NCBI GenBank assembly: GCA_910588875.1
Contig: CAJURT010000004.1
Span: 68,095 to 132,094 of the forward strand
Origin: an uncultured Lachnospiraceae bacterium
Lineage (GTDB): Bacteria > Bacillota > Clostridia > Lachnospirales > Lachnospiraceae
Reading direction: 5' to 3'
Length of the DNA: 64,000 nt
The notes below the pieces were generated by a model, which had not been told where the DNA came from, made no database searches, and saw only the letters and a program-made list of their open reading frames with translations. How positions within the stretch are numbered: position 1 is the first letter of the stretch; each line of letters begins with the position of its first letter. Made by a program: the position numbers and the translations under genes. Below, in pieces: positions 26,132 through 34,580 of this stretch.

Positions 26132-27830
26132 TGTTATCCTCCCCTCTCAGCCAACTCTGCACCAGTTTCGCAGCAATCTGCGGGTTCTGGTCAACAAACT
26201 CGGATATATTCTGTTTTAAGCGCAGGCTTCTCTGCATGCGCAGGTTGAGGATCTCTTCATTCTTGGCAAATTCATCCTCCTCCTCTTCCTGTCCTGGCAT
26301 ACCCGGCATCTCCATGCCGTCCTCGCCGGCAATCAGTTCGCCGTCCTCACCGGCTATCAGGCCGCCTGCTGCCCCCTGGTCATCCAGGAATTCTTCGCCC
26401 TCAAGCACCTCTTCTTTCTTCCTGCGCTTCGAGCGGAGTAGCAAAAGCAACAGAAGCAGCAAAAGTAAGAGAATTCCCGCGCCAATGGCAATCAGGATCG
26501 GAAGGGGTACCTTGGCAACAAGTTCCCCGACTCCGCCCGTAGGCACATCCGGTTTTGTGGCGGGCACTTCCACCTTCGGCCCGGGCGCCCGGATAATCGT
26601 CACCTTCTGGTCTGCGGTATCCACCGGGATGCCGGCCGAATTGGCCACAAGGCGCACCAGGTTTTGCTGGGTCACGGACTCCATATCCTCCGTGGTAATC
26701 ATGACACCGATGGAGACATCCTCCAGGACGCCCGGCTCAATCTGCCTTTGCTCCTTCAGCATATTATAAAGCCATATCCTGGATGCACTGCTGTTGGCAT
26801 AGCTGTCGTCAATCTGTCCGGTACCATTGTTGTTTGTGTACCGGGGAGTATCCGCATTGGCGTCCGCCCCCACAAGACCCCCTGCCGCCTGGTTCGTTGA
26901 AGTGGTGCTCTCATCCCGCACCTCCTCCGTCTGCAGCAAACCGTTCTTATCCTCTTCATCAATCTTATCCGGGGTTGTGTACTGGGTGCTCTCCTGGATC
27001 AGTTTTTCCATGTTGAGCCTTCCCTTTACGGACACCGCCACATTCCCCGACCCGTAAAGCTGCTCCAGCACCCTTCGGACGTTGGCAGCAATATTGCTCT
27101 CCACCATGGTCGTCAGGCTGGTGATGTCTGTGGCTCCGCCGGCGGACCCTTCCGTGTCCCCGCCCACCTCAATCATAGTGGCAGCGTCGTAAACCGCAAC
27201 ATTCGTCACATTCAGCCCGCGGACTGCATGGGATATCAGGCTCTTAACCGCCTGGGCCTTCTCCGGAGTCAGGGAACTGCCGTTCCTCATGGTCACAACC
27301 ACGGAACTGGAGGCATCCATCTCCGCCTCATCCCCAATCACAAAACGCCGTTCGCCTGCCGGGGAGATCGTCACCTTTGCATCCTGCACCCCTTCAAAAA
27401 TCCGGATCTGCGCACCTAACCGGTCCTGCAACTCATACAAGGTGATCTGTTCCTTGTCCGACTCCGTGGTCATCAGGCCTGTGTTATTGAGATACATATT
27501 ATATGTAAAACCACTCTTGGGATATCCTCTGCTCAGGAGATCAGCCCTTGTCTGATCCACCGTAGCCGACGGCACCCGTATCGAATTATCATTCGTATCG
27601 AAACGGTAATCCACCCCCTCATCCTGGAGCAGGCTGACCACTTCCTGGGCCTCCTCCTGGTTCAGCCCTGTAAACAGGGTGCTGTAATCCTTATTCTTCC
27701 CAAGGTTTAATGCAAGGATCGCAATCAGGGCAATCACCACCGTGCCCCCCGCGAGTACCTTTATAAGAGTCCGGGTTTTCTCTGGCAGGTTCTGCCAGCT
27801 TTCTTTCAAATTTTGCACGTTTTTATCCAA
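26082..27830 (-). CDS. fliF: Flagellar MS-ring protein FliF
   Basis: About 582 aa. Two membrane segments flank a large external region: 'AGGTVVIALIAILAL' near residue 30, and 'PILIAIGAGILLLLLLLLLLLL' near residue 455. The YscJ/FliF motif 'NQEEAQEVVSLLQDEGVDYRF' is present. The C-terminal cytoplasmic tail, 'SEFVDQNPQIAAKLVQSWLRGE', is the FliG-binding segment. The start is ambiguous: TTG at 27830 or GTG at 27818. Confidence 0.96.
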   Translation of the reverse strand: MDKNVQNLKESWQNLPEKTRTLIKVLAGGTVVIALIAILALNLGKNKDYSTLFTGLNQEEAQEVVSLLQDEGVDYRFDTNDNSIRVPSATVDQTRADLLSRGYPKSGFTYNMYLNNTGLMTTESDKEQITLYELQDRLGAQIRIFEGVQDAKVTISPAGERRFVIGDEAEMDASSSVVVTMRNGSSLTPEKAQAVKSLISHAVRGLNVTNVAVYDAATMIEVGGDTEGSAGGATDITSLTTMVESNIAANVRRVLEQLYGSGNVAVSVKGRLNMEKLIQESTQYTTPDKIDEEDKNGLLQTEEVRDESTTSTNQAAGGLVGADANADTPRYTNNNGTGQIDDSYANSSASRIWLYNMLKEQRQIEPGVLEDVSIGVMITTEDMESVTQQNLVRLVANSAGIPVDTADQKVTIIRAPGPKVEVPATKPDVPTGGVGELVAKVPLPILIAIGAGILLLLLLLLLLLLRSKRRKKEEVLEGEEFLDDQGAAGGLIAGEDGELIAGEDGMEMPGMPGQEEEEDEFAKNEEILNLRMQRSLRLKQNISEFVDQNPQIAAKLVQSWLRGEDNSGDDRRKSSGSRKQSR

Positions 27831-27885
27831 CCTTTGTCATATTAATATCCAAAAAATCCCCTAACATCCCCAGCCCCACGCTGCA

Positions 27886-28209
27886 TCATACATTGATCTT
27901 AATCAATTCATTGTAGGCTTCCATCGTCTTATTGCGGAGGGAAATCATCACATCCAAAGCAAGCCCGGCCTTTGCCTCCGCAATCGGAAGGGTGTGGGCA
28001 TCATCCAGCTGCCCGGTGGCCAGAAGATACTGCTTGTGCTCCACATCCGCCTGGGTCTCTTTCACCTGGTTGACCGTGTTCTTAAAAATATCCTTAAATA
28101 AAGATGCCTCCGCATTTGCTGTCGGGGCATTCTGAACCTGATCCAGGCCACCGGCCGTCCCGATATTTGCCCACGGAAGCATAGGTGTGATAAAGGATGC
28201 ACCTTCCAT
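27886..28209 (-). CDS. fliE: Flagellar hook-basal body protein FliE
   Basis: 107 aa from the ATG at 28209 (GGGAGGAATATAATT). 'LFKDIFKNTVNQVKETQADVEHKQYLLATG' and the C-terminal 'AGLALDVMISLRNKTMEAYNELIKINV' are FliE signatures. It joins the MS ring to the rod. It directly follows flgB, whereas flgC normally lies between them. Confidence 0.94.
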   Translation of the reverse strand: MEGASFITPMLPWANIGTAGGLDQVQNAPTANAEASLFKDIFKNTVNQVKETQADVEHKQYLLATGQLDDAHTLPIAEAKAGLALDVMISLRNKTMEAYNELIKINV

Positions 28210-28245
28210 AATTATATTCCTCCCTCTTATCTGCAATCAAAAAAA

Positions 28246-28638
28246 TCAAAAGGTCTTCGCCGCACTCCTTAAACGGTTGATGTCATTGGTAATCGAATTA
28301 AGGACATACTGGTACTGGTATGCCGTCCGGACAATCTCTACCTGCTCCTGATCCATATCCACATTGTTGCCGTCTAGCCTGGACGATTCCTGCCAGGTAG
28401 TATTCAGCTTGGACTGGGAGGCACGGATCGCCTCGGATACCGCTTTCTTTGGCGTTTTCTTTAAGCTGCTGGCCTCCGACAGGCGTCTGCCCATCTCTTC
28501 CTCAAAAGTCACGTACTGGGACTTGAACCCCGGAGTATCCACATTTGCTACATTGTTCAATGATACGCTCTGCCTGCCCCACAGATAATCCAGAACTTTC
28601 TCTGAAAGCGCAACGCCATTCCCATAAATCCCATTCAT
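28246..28638 (-). CDS. flgB: Flagellar basal-body rod protein FlgB, first gene of the fla/che operon
   Basis: 130 aa. 'RQSVSLNNVANVDTPGFKSQYVTFEEEM' and 'NNVDMDQEQVEIVRTAYQYQYVLNSITNDINRLRSA' are FlgB signatures. Proximal rod subunit. Ribosome site AAAAGGAG. Preceded by a strong promoter and a ~170-nt leader. Confidence 0.95.
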   Translation of the reverse strand: MNGIYGNGVALSEKVLDYLWGRQSVSLNNVANVDTPGFKSQYVTFEEEMGRRLSEASSLKKTPKKAVSEAIRASQSKLNTTWQESSRLDGNNVDMDQEQVEIVRTAYQYQYVLNSITNDINRLRSAAKTF

Positions 28639-28732
28639 GCTTTTTTCTCCTTTTTACTATGTCAGTCTTGTTATTATTCTCTGCCATAAGCGAACACTTT
28701 TCAATAGGGACTTTCTGCCATATAACCCCAGG

Positions 28733-28783
28733 CCCAAACATGCGGTTAAAAAGCAAAACGCTAAATGAGGAGGTATGTTTGAG
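28733..28783 (-). promoter_or_regulatory. Potential stem-loop in the leader of the fla/che operon
   Basis: In the leader RNA, CTCAAACAT (from 28783-28775) can pair with ATGTTTGGG (from 28741-28733), giving nine pairs including one G-U. I could not match it to a known riboswitch; the conserved GEMM/c-di-GMP core is not visible. Confidence 0.4.
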
Positions 28784-28817
28784 CAACCGAAAACTCCCCC
28801 TCCCCCAATCTCATTAT

Positions 28818-28846
28818 ATTATGCCCCAATATTTTTTTGGTGTCAA
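28818..28846 (-). promoter_or_regulatory. Sigma-A promoter of the fla/che operon
   Basis: On the minus strand, a perfect -35 TTGACA (28846-28841), exactly 17 bp, then -10 CATAAT (28823-28818). The predicted start near 28811 gives a ~170-nt leader before flgB. Confidence 0.85.
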
Positions 28847-28945
28847 GAGGTTTCAAAAGCTTCTGGCTATTTTCACAATTTTTTCATGCAAATACATCTT
28901 TTTCAGAAAAAAAAATCAGTCAAAACAGAATTCGGCAGAGGGGCA

Positions 28946-28973
28946 AAAAGGCGGGGAAACTTCCCTGCCCTTT
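28946..28973 (-). terminator. Probable terminator after the FliD-like gene
   Basis: On the minus strand, AAAGGGCAGGGAA pairs imperfectly with TTCCCCGCCTTT, followed by more T. It lies between the FliD-like stop and the fla/che promoter. An outer GGCAGGGG/CCCCTCTGCC pairing may extend it. Confidence 0.6.
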
Positions 28974-29002
28974 CTGCTCCCCTGCCGATATTTTCCTGTC
29001 CG

Positions 29003-29917
29003 TCAGACCAGGATGTTCAGCATAGAAACTGCGTAATAATTGCTTAGGTTGAATGCGCCGCTCTTAGCAAAATTAGCGAACTGGCGGAACGAATCCGACA
29101 TCGCAGACTTCGAGGAAGAGGCCGCCGCACCGGAAACGCTGCTGCTGCCGCCAGAGGTGTTGGTATTCGAGGTATCATTGGTGGAAGCAGACCCGCCTAA
29201 GATCTCGTTCACCGACATATCCAGGATTTCGGTGGCTTTGTCGCCTGCGCGTTCTGCCATGCCGAACTGCCCGCCCAGCAGATCCTTCACCAGGCCCGGA
29301 TCCTTCTCCAGGGCTTCCCTGAACTTCTCCTCGTCCATCTCCAAATTGCCCTTGGTATCGACACTGATGCCGATCTTTGCCAGTGCCTTATCGGACGGGA
29401 TCGTCCTTCTCAGGCCTGCAAGCTGGAAGGCAACGGTTGAACTGTGGCCGCTGTTCTTGGACAGATAAGCAATCGTCCCGTTAAGCTGGTCGAGAAAATC
29501 CTTGGTCGCATCTACGATGGCATCCTTCGCCGCGTCCACTTTCTCGTTGGAAACCTCCGCGGGCTTTCCGTCCTCCCCCATGATCTGGGTCTTGGATGCC
29601 TCCGCGACGGCCTTGTCATACTGGTCGAACACATTGTCCTTCTTGCTGGTCTGCAGCTTGCTGGCGGATGCCTCTAAATCCTCTAGCCTGTCCTGGTATT
29701 CCATCAGGAATGCGGACGTGCTGCTGGTTGCCTTGGCGGTGCTGGAACTGCTGGTCTTGTTGGAACCGGAAGTGTTAATCCCCAAGCTGTCCTTGATCTT
29801 ATCCGCTTCCTTCTCCGCACTCTCCTTCCAGCCATCGCTGTTGATCATCGAATTCTGATAGCTGCTATAGCCACCGTAATTGTAGCTATAATTTGACGAA
29901 ACTCCATTGACTGCCAT
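29003..29917 (-). CDS. FliD-like flagellar protein
   Basis: 304 aa. The segment 'LAKIGISVDTKGNLEMDEEKFREALEKDPGLVKDLL' resembles the C-terminal domain of filament cap FliD. The rest is Ser/Thr/Asn/Gly-rich and lacks the FliD N-terminal domain. The end, 'NYYAVSMLNILV', is hydrophobic, as in export-machinery substrates. A sigma-28-type -10 box precedes it, so it is probably a late flagellar gene. The exact role (cap, filament accessory, secreted regulator) is unknown. Too short to be a standard FliD. Confidence 0.7.
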   Translation of the reverse strand: MAVNGVSSNYSYNYGGYSSYQNSMINSDGWKESAEKEADKIKDSLGINTSGSNKTSSSSTAKATSSTSAFLMEYQDRLEDLEASASKLQTSKKDNVFDQYDKAVAEASKTQIMGEDGKPAEVSNEKVDAAKDAIVDATKDFLDQLNGTIAYLSKNSGHSSTVAFQLAGLRRTIPSDKALAKIGISVDTKGNLEMDEEKFREALEKDPGLVKDLLGGQFGMAERAGDKATEILDMSVNEILGGSASTNDTSNTNTSGGSSSVSGAAASSSKSAMSDSFRQFANFAKSGAFNLSNYYAVSMLNILV

Positions 29918-29959
29918 AGTGCTCTCCTTTCTGGTACAAACATACCTTTTACACTATTT

Positions 29960-29982
29960 ATATCGGCTTTCCTGCCAGGAAA
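29960..29982 (-). promoter_or_regulatory. Candidate sigma-28 promoter and palindrome upstream of the FliD-like gene
   Basis: On the minus strand, GCCGATAT (29967-29960) matches the sigma-D/FliA -10 consensus exactly. The expected TAAA -35 at ~15-bp spacing is not seen. The spacer contains a 15-bp palindrome (TTTCCTG-G-CAGGAAA, 29968-29982) that may be an operator or part of the purA terminator. Confidence 0.55.
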
Positions 29983-30017
29983 AATAAGGCATTTTTACGG
30001 TTTCCCTATGATTTTCC

Positions 30018-31307
30018 TTATTCCCTCACCAACATGGCGCTGCGGTCTGCGCCGGTGCCGATAAATTTGGCAGGGATCCCGATTGCATCCTCAATAAAGC
30101 GGATATAATCCTGTGCCGCCCGGGGCAGTTCCTCAAAGCTTCCCGCGCCGGTTATGTCCCCGAAGCCGCCCTCCAGTTCCTGGTAAACAGGCTTTGCCCG
30201 CCCCAAAAATTCCAGGTTCGTGGAGAAATCCTCCGTCCGCTCCCCGTCACAGTCATAGGCCACGCACACCTTAATCTTATCAAACTTCCCGATGGTATCC
30301 AGATGGTTGACAGCCAGGGCTGTGAGGCCGTTGACCCGCTTTGCGTATTTAAGGGCAACCAAATCCAGCCAGCCGCATCTCCTTGGCCTGCCGGTGGTGG
30401 TCCCGTACTCATGCCCCAGTTCCCGGATCCGGTCCCCGGTGGCATCGGTCAGTTCCGTCACATACGGGCCTTCCCCCACCCTGCTGGAGTAAGCCTTAAT
30501 CACGCCGTACACATTGCCGATATCGGATGCGGAAAGCCCTGTCCCCGTCAGAACCCCGCCAATGGTGGGGTTTGAGGAAGTCACAAAGGGATAGGAACCG
30601 AAATCAATGTCCAGAAGCGTGGCCTGGGCGCCCTCCACCAGCACCCTCTCGTCCTGCTCCAGCGCCTTATGCAGGCTGGTAACCACATCACACACAAAAG
30701 GCCTGAGGGTCTCGCCGTATCTGGCATAGTCCTCATAGATCCGGCCAAAATCCAGCATCTCACCCACCGTCTCGTTTTCCGGGTCATAGAAACGGATCAA
30801 CGCCTGCCTGGATTCCGTCAACTCTTTCAGCTTACCTTTAAATCCCCGGGCATAGAAATCCTCCATGCGCAGGCCGCTCCGCTCATATTTGTCGCAGTAT
30901 GCCGGCCCAATCCCTTTTCCTGTGGTGCCGATTTTTGCAAGCCGCGCCTTCTCAAGCGCCGCATCCAGCAGGCGGTGGTAAGGCAGTATCACATGCGCCT
31001 TGTCGCTGATCCTCAGATAGCGTTCCATATCATATCCATGATCCCTCAAATTGGAGATCTCCTCCAACAAAACCTGGGGGTTCAGCACCACGCCGTTGCC
31101 GATCATGCCAATGGTATGCCCGGACAGGATGCCGGAAGGGATCAGATGCATTGCATATTTCACACCGTCAATCTTAATGGTGTGCCCTGCATTGTCCCCT
31201 CCGGTGGCACGCACCGCGATGCCTGCGTCTGCCGCCAGGTAATCGATCACTTTCCCTTTTCCCTCGTCACCATAAAAACATCCTATTACCACATCCGCCT
31301 TTGACAT
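30018..31307 (-). CDS. purA: Adenylosuccinate synthetase
   Basis: 429 aa, full length. The GTP-binding loop is 'YGDEGKGKVIDYLA', followed by 'GGDNAGHTI', 'GTTGKGIGPAY' and 'GTTTGRPRRCGW'. It converts IMP, Asp and GTP to adenylosuccinate. The usual WGDEGKGK reads FYGDEGKGK here. Last gene of a purC-purB-purA operon. Confidence 0.97.
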   Translation of the reverse strand: MSKADVVIGCFYGDEGKGKVIDYLAADAGIAVRATGGDNAGHTIKIDGVKYAMHLIPSGILSGHTIGMIGNGVVLNPQVLLEEISNLRDHGYDMERYLRISDKAHVILPYHRLLDAALEKARLAKIGTTGKGIGPAYCDKYERSGLRMEDFYARGFKGKLKELTESRQALIRFYDPENETVGEMLDFGRIYEDYARYGETLRPFVCDVVTSLHKALEQDERVLVEGAQATLLDIDFGSYPFVTSSNPTIGGVLTGTGLSASDIGNVYGVIKAYSSRVGEGPYVTELTDATGDRIRELGHEYGTTTGRPRRCGWLDLVALKYAKRVNGLTALAVNHLDTIGKFDKIKVCVAYDCDGERTEDFSTNLEFLGRAKPVYQELEGGFGDITGAGSFEELPRAAQDYIRFIEDAIGIPAKFIGTGADRSAMLVRE

Positions 31308-31332
31308 ACTTCGTCTCCTTCGTTATTTAAAG

Positions 31333-32763
31333 TTATACATGGATCTCGGCTTTCATCCCCAGAAGCATTTTGTTTTTTTCCAGAATCGGAGTTATTACCT
31401 CCTCCAAAAACTCCTCCACCTGCTTAGGCGCCCTTCCCACATAACGAGAAGGCTCCATGCAGGCTTTCAGTTCTTCCAGGGAAAGCCCAAAGGCCGGATC
31501 CGCCGCAATCAGTTCCAGCAGGTTGTTCTCCAGCCCTTTTTCCTTCACGTTCCGCCCAGCTTCCAGGGAAAGCCTCCGGATCCGCTCATGGAGTTCCTGC
31601 CGGTCCCCCCCTGCCTTCACCGCATCCATCATAATATTTTCCGTAGCCATAAAGGGCAGTTCTGCCATAAAGTGCTTCTCAATCACCTTGGGATACACAA
31701 CCAGCCCGTCCACAACATTCAGGTACAGATCCAGGATCCCGTCCACCGCCAAAAAGCCCTCCGGGATGCTGAGGCGTTTGTTGGCAGAATCGTCAAGTGT
31801 CCTCTCAAACCACTGGGTGGAAGCCACCAGCATAGGATTGATCACATCGCTCATCACATAATTGGAGAGGGAAGCAATACGTTCGCTGCGCATGGGGTTG
31901 CGCTTGTAAGCCATGGCCGAGGAACCGATCTGGTTTTTCTCAAAAGGCTCCTCCACCTCCTTCAAATGCTGCAGAAGGCGGATATCATTGGAAAACTTAT
32001 GTGCGCTCTGGGCGATCCCGGCCAAAACATTGACCACCCGCGTATCCACCTTCCGGGAGTAGGTCTGCCCTGACACCGGGTAACAGCTGGAAAAGCCCAT
32101 CTTCTCCGCAATCATCTGGTCTGCCCGGCGGCATTTTTCATGGTCTCCCTCAAACAGTTCCAGAAAGCTGGCCTGGGTGCCTGTCGTCCCCTTGGAGCCC
32201 AAAAGCTTCAGGGAGCCGAGCACATGGTCCAGATCCTCCAGGTCCAGGCACAGTTCCTGCAGCCAGAGGGTGGCCCGCTTCCCCACGGTAGTGGGCTGGG
32301 CCGGCTGGAAATGGGTAAATGCCAGGGTCGGCTGTCCCTTATATCTGTCTGCGAATTTGGCCAGTTCAGCCATGACGTTAATCAGCTTTCTGCGCACCAG
32401 CCCCAGGGCCTCTGCCATGATAATGATATCCGTATTGTCACCCACATAGCAGGAAGTCGCCCCCAAATGGATAATCCCCTTTGCCTTCGGGCACTGCTGC
32501 CCATAAGCATACACATGGGACATCACATCATGGCGCACTAAGCGTTCCCGCTCCTTCGCCACCTCATAATTGATATCCTCCGCGTGTGCCTTAAGTTCGT
32601 CAATCTGTTCCTGGGTAACCGGAAGCCCCAGTTCCTTCTCCGTCTCTGCCAGGGCGATCCAGAGTTTCCTCCAGGTTTTAAACTTCTTATCCGGGGAAAA
32701 AATATACTGCATCTCACTGCTGGCATAGCGCTCTGACAGCGGGCTCTGATATTTGTCGTACAT
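31333..32763 (-). CDS. purB: Adenylosuccinate lyase
   Basis: 476 aa from the ATG at 32763 (AGGAGG). The fumarase-superfamily signature 'GSSAMAYKRNPMRSERI' is present, as are 'THFQPAQPTTVGKR' and 'RHDVMSHVYAYG'. It performs two steps: SAICAR to AICAR, and adenylosuccinate to AMP. Spacing of 25-32 bp to purA and purC supports one transcript. Confidence 0.97.
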   Translation of the reverse strand: MYDKYQSPLSERYASSEMQYIFSPDKKFKTWRKLWIALAETEKELGLPVTQEQIDELKAHAEDINYEVAKERERLVRHDVMSHVYAYGQQCPKAKGIIHLGATSCYVGDNTDIIIMAEALGLVRRKLINVMAELAKFADRYKGQPTLAFTHFQPAQPTTVGKRATLWLQELCLDLEDLDHVLGSLKLLGSKGTTGTQASFLELFEGDHEKCRRADQMIAEKMGFSSCYPVSGQTYSRKVDTRVVNVLAGIAQSAHKFSNDIRLLQHLKEVEEPFEKNQIGSSAMAYKRNPMRSERIASLSNYVMSDVINPMLVASTQWFERTLDDSANKRLSIPEGFLAVDGILDLYLNVVDGLVVYPKVIEKHFMAELPFMATENIMMDAVKAGGDRQELHERIRRLSLEAGRNVKEKGLENNLLELIAADPAFGLSLEELKACMEPSRYVGRAPKQVEEFLEEVITPILEKNKMLLGMKAEIHV

Positions 32764-32795
32764 GTTGCCCCTCCTCATCTTCAGGTAACGCCTGC

Positions 32796-33506
32796 TTAGT
32801 GGATCCCCAGCCGGCGGAACACTTCATTGTAAGCATCCTCCACGTTCCCCAAATCCCGGCGGAAGCGGTCCTTGTCCAGCTTCTCGTGGGTCTCCTTATC
32901 CCACAGGCGGCATGTGTCGGGGGAAACTTCGTCTGCCAGGATGACGGTGCCGTCCTCCAGACGCCCAAATTCGATCTTGAAATCAATCAGGTCAATGCCA
33001 AGCCCGGCAAAATATTCCTGCATCACCCCATTGACAATGAAGGCATAACGGGTGATCACGTCGATCTCCTCCCTGGTTGCCAGGTTCAGGGCCAGGGCGT
33101 AATAGCCATTGATAAACGGATCGTGCAAATCATCGTTCTTATAGCTGAACTCCAAGGTGGGGCACGCCAGCTTGATCCCTTCCTCCATGCCAAGCTTTTT
33201 GGCAAAGCTTCCGGCTGAATAGTTGCGGATAATCACCTCAAGAGGAACGATCTCCACCTTCTTCACCACGGTCTCCCGGTCATTCAGTTCCTCCACCAGA
33301 TGGGTGGGCACACCCTTTTCCTCCAGCAGCTTGAAGATATGGTTCGTCATGCGGTTGTTGATGGCGCCTTTGCCTACGATAGTCCCCTTTTTCTGCCCGT
33401 CAAAGGCTGTGGCATCGTCCTTATAGGAGACGATCAGCCTGCTGGGGTCCTCCGTTGTATACACCTTCTTTGCCTTGCCTTCATACAATAATTCTTTTTT
33501 CTCCAT
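32796..33506 (-). CDS. purC: SAICAR synthetase
   Basis: 236 aa. 'LLYEGKAKKVY', 'FDGQKKGTIVGKGAINNRMTN', 'VPLEVIIRNYSAGSF' and 'LADEVSPDTCRLW' are family signatures. It joins CAIR and aspartate. First gene of the purCBA operon, with a near-consensus promoter just upstream. ATG at 33506 chosen by ribosome-site spacing. Confidence 0.97.
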   Translation of the reverse strand: MEKKELLYEGKAKKVYTTEDPSRLIVSYKDDATAFDGQKKGTIVGKGAINNRMTNHIFKLLEEKGVPTHLVEELNDRETVVKKVEIVPLEVIIRNYSAGSFAKKLGMEEGIKLACPTLEFSYKNDDLHDPFINGYYALALNLATREEIDVITRYAFIVNGVMQEYFAGLGIDLIDFKIEFGRLEDGTVILADEVSPDTCRLWDKETHEKLDKDRFRRDLGNVEDAYNEVFRRLGIH

Positions 33507-33564
33507 GGTATTCACCTGTCCTTTTCCAATAATTGACGATTTTGGGATGTCCTGATTCAGTGAA

Positions 33565-33593
33565 ATTATAATATATCACCCTTATAATTGCAA
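33565..33593 (-). promoter_or_regulatory. Sigma-A promoter of purC-purB-purA
   Basis: On the minus strand, -35 TTGCAA (33593-33588), 17 bp, and a perfect -10 TATAAT (33570-33565). No purine riboswitch core was recognised in the short leader. Confidence 0.8.
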
Positions 33594-33603
33594 TAGTTCT
33601 TTT

Positions 33604-34074
33604 TTATGCTTCCGGGCGGATGCTTTCCCTGCTGTGGTAGAATTCCAGTTCCCAGTCCTCCGGGCGGATACGTATCCCATAGGCCTCCCCTTCTCCGGCC
33701 CCCGGCAGCTGCGGCGGGAGTACCCACTCTATCCTGTATTCCTCATGGCTGCTCACCACACCGATCCGGGGCCTGTCCCCTGTGGGGATCCGGCCATAAA
33801 ATGCCGCCGCTTCCAGGCCGAACACCAGCAGGCAAGCCGCCCGCAGGCCATAGAGGGCTTTCGGGGCTTTCCCCACCCTCTTCCTCCAGAGGCATCTCCC
33901 CTTAAAAACAGGCCTCTCCCCCCGCCGTTTTTTCCATTTTTCCTGGCCTGCTGCCAATAATTTGCCTGTCCGCCCCATCTTTTCCCCGATCTTCTGAAAT
34001 TGCCGCTTTTTCCTTGCCCTGCCCGTCCGTTGGAAATAACAGGAGGAACCTCCTGCATCTGATAACCTGAACAT
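33604..34074 (-). CDS. Hypothetical basic protein with one membrane segment
   Basis: Up to 156 aa; no family recognised. The first ~70 residues are strongly Arg/Lys-rich. A single hydrophobic segment follows (ALYGLRAACLLVFGLEAAAFY), then a ~60-residue likely external domain (RIGVVSSHEEYRIEWVLPP). The start is uncertain: ATG at 34074 has a weak AGGAAG, and an internal ATG (MGRTGK) has GGGGA. A 16-bp palindrome (CAGGAGGAACCTCCTG, 34040-34055) lies near the 5' end. Coding status is moderate. Confidence 0.5.
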   Translation of the reverse strand: MFRLSDAGGSSCYFQRTGRARKKRQFQKIGEKMGRTGKLLAAGQEKWKKRRGERPVFKGRCLWRKRVGKAPKALYGLRAACLLVFGLEAAAFYGRIPTGDRPRIGVVSSHEEYRIEWVLPPQLPGAGEGEAYGIRIRPEDWELEFYHSRESIRPEA

Positions 34075-34103
34075 AGCACAATCTTCCTATGCTGTCAAGA
34101 ACA

Positions 34104-34137
34104 GAAAAATACCAGACAGCACACTTCCGTCTGGTAT
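34104..34137 (-). terminator. Intrinsic terminator after the Ser-rich lipoprotein gene
   Basis: On the minus strand, a 9-bp perfect stem ATACCAGAC/GTCTGGTAT with an 11-base loop is followed by TTTT. Confidence 0.85.
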
Positions 34138-34150
34138 CTCCCTGTTCCTT

Positions 34151-34480
34151 TTATTTGCTCTCATCCGAAGCCCGGGAATCCCTGTCTCCTGTCAGGTCGT
34201 CGACCCCTTGCTCCACATCCTCCATCAGCCCGTCAAGCACTCCCGAACTGCTCTCCTCCTTGGCGGCACCCGAGGCATTTGTCCCGGAACTGCCGGTACT
34301 GCCGGTTCCGGCATTCCCGCTGCCTCCGGAAGTACTCTCCTGTGCCGTGGATGAGGAGGACTGGCTGGCCGAAGAACTGGTGCCGGTCGTACTGCCATTG
34401 TTGTTGCTGCCACAGGCAGCCAGGCAGAAAACGGACAGCAATGCCAGCAAAAACAGAACGGACATCTTCATTTTTTTCAT
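34151..34480 (-). CDS. Small Ser/Gly-rich lipoprotein
   Basis: 109 aa. The signal sequence MKKMKMSVLFLLALLSVF ends in a lipobox, LAAC, so the mature protein would start at Cys23 and be lipid-anchored. The rest is Ser/Thr/Gly/Asn-rich and unstructured, with a short amphipathic 'VLDGLMEDVEQGVDDL' near the end. No function recognised. Ribosome site AAAGGAG. Confidence 0.7.
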   Translation of the reverse strand: MKKMKMSVLFLLALLSVFCLAACGSNNNGSTTGTSSSASQSSSSTAQESTSGGSGNAGTGSTGSSGTNASGAAKEESSSGVLDGLMEDVEQGVDDLTGDRDSRASDESK

Positions 34481-34511
34481 AATATCTGTTCTCCTTTCTC
34501 TGATTATCCTC

Positions 34512-34530
34512 CTTTAGTATGCTACTAAAG
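34512..34530. other. 8-bp inverted repeat upstream of the lipoprotein gene
   Basis: CTTTAGTA-TGC-TACTAAAG. A T-run follows on the + strand, but no + gene ends here. On the minus strand it precedes the ribosome site of the lipoprotein gene, so an operator or RNA hairpin is possible. Confidence 0.4.
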
Positions 34531-34580
34531 TTTCTTTTTTATTCTGTCCCTTTCCTGCTCCGAAAACAAGATTTTTATTT

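Noticed and set aside
28639..28811. c-di-GMP (GEMM) riboswitch in the fla/che leader
   Set aside because: The conserved GEMM core and tetraloop-receptor pattern could not be found.
28775..29047. Plus-strand reading frame with an AGGAGGT ribosome-like site in the fla/che leader
   Set aside because: It runs antisense through promoter and terminator, has no recognisable protein, and the AGGAGG lies within a predicted RNA stem region.
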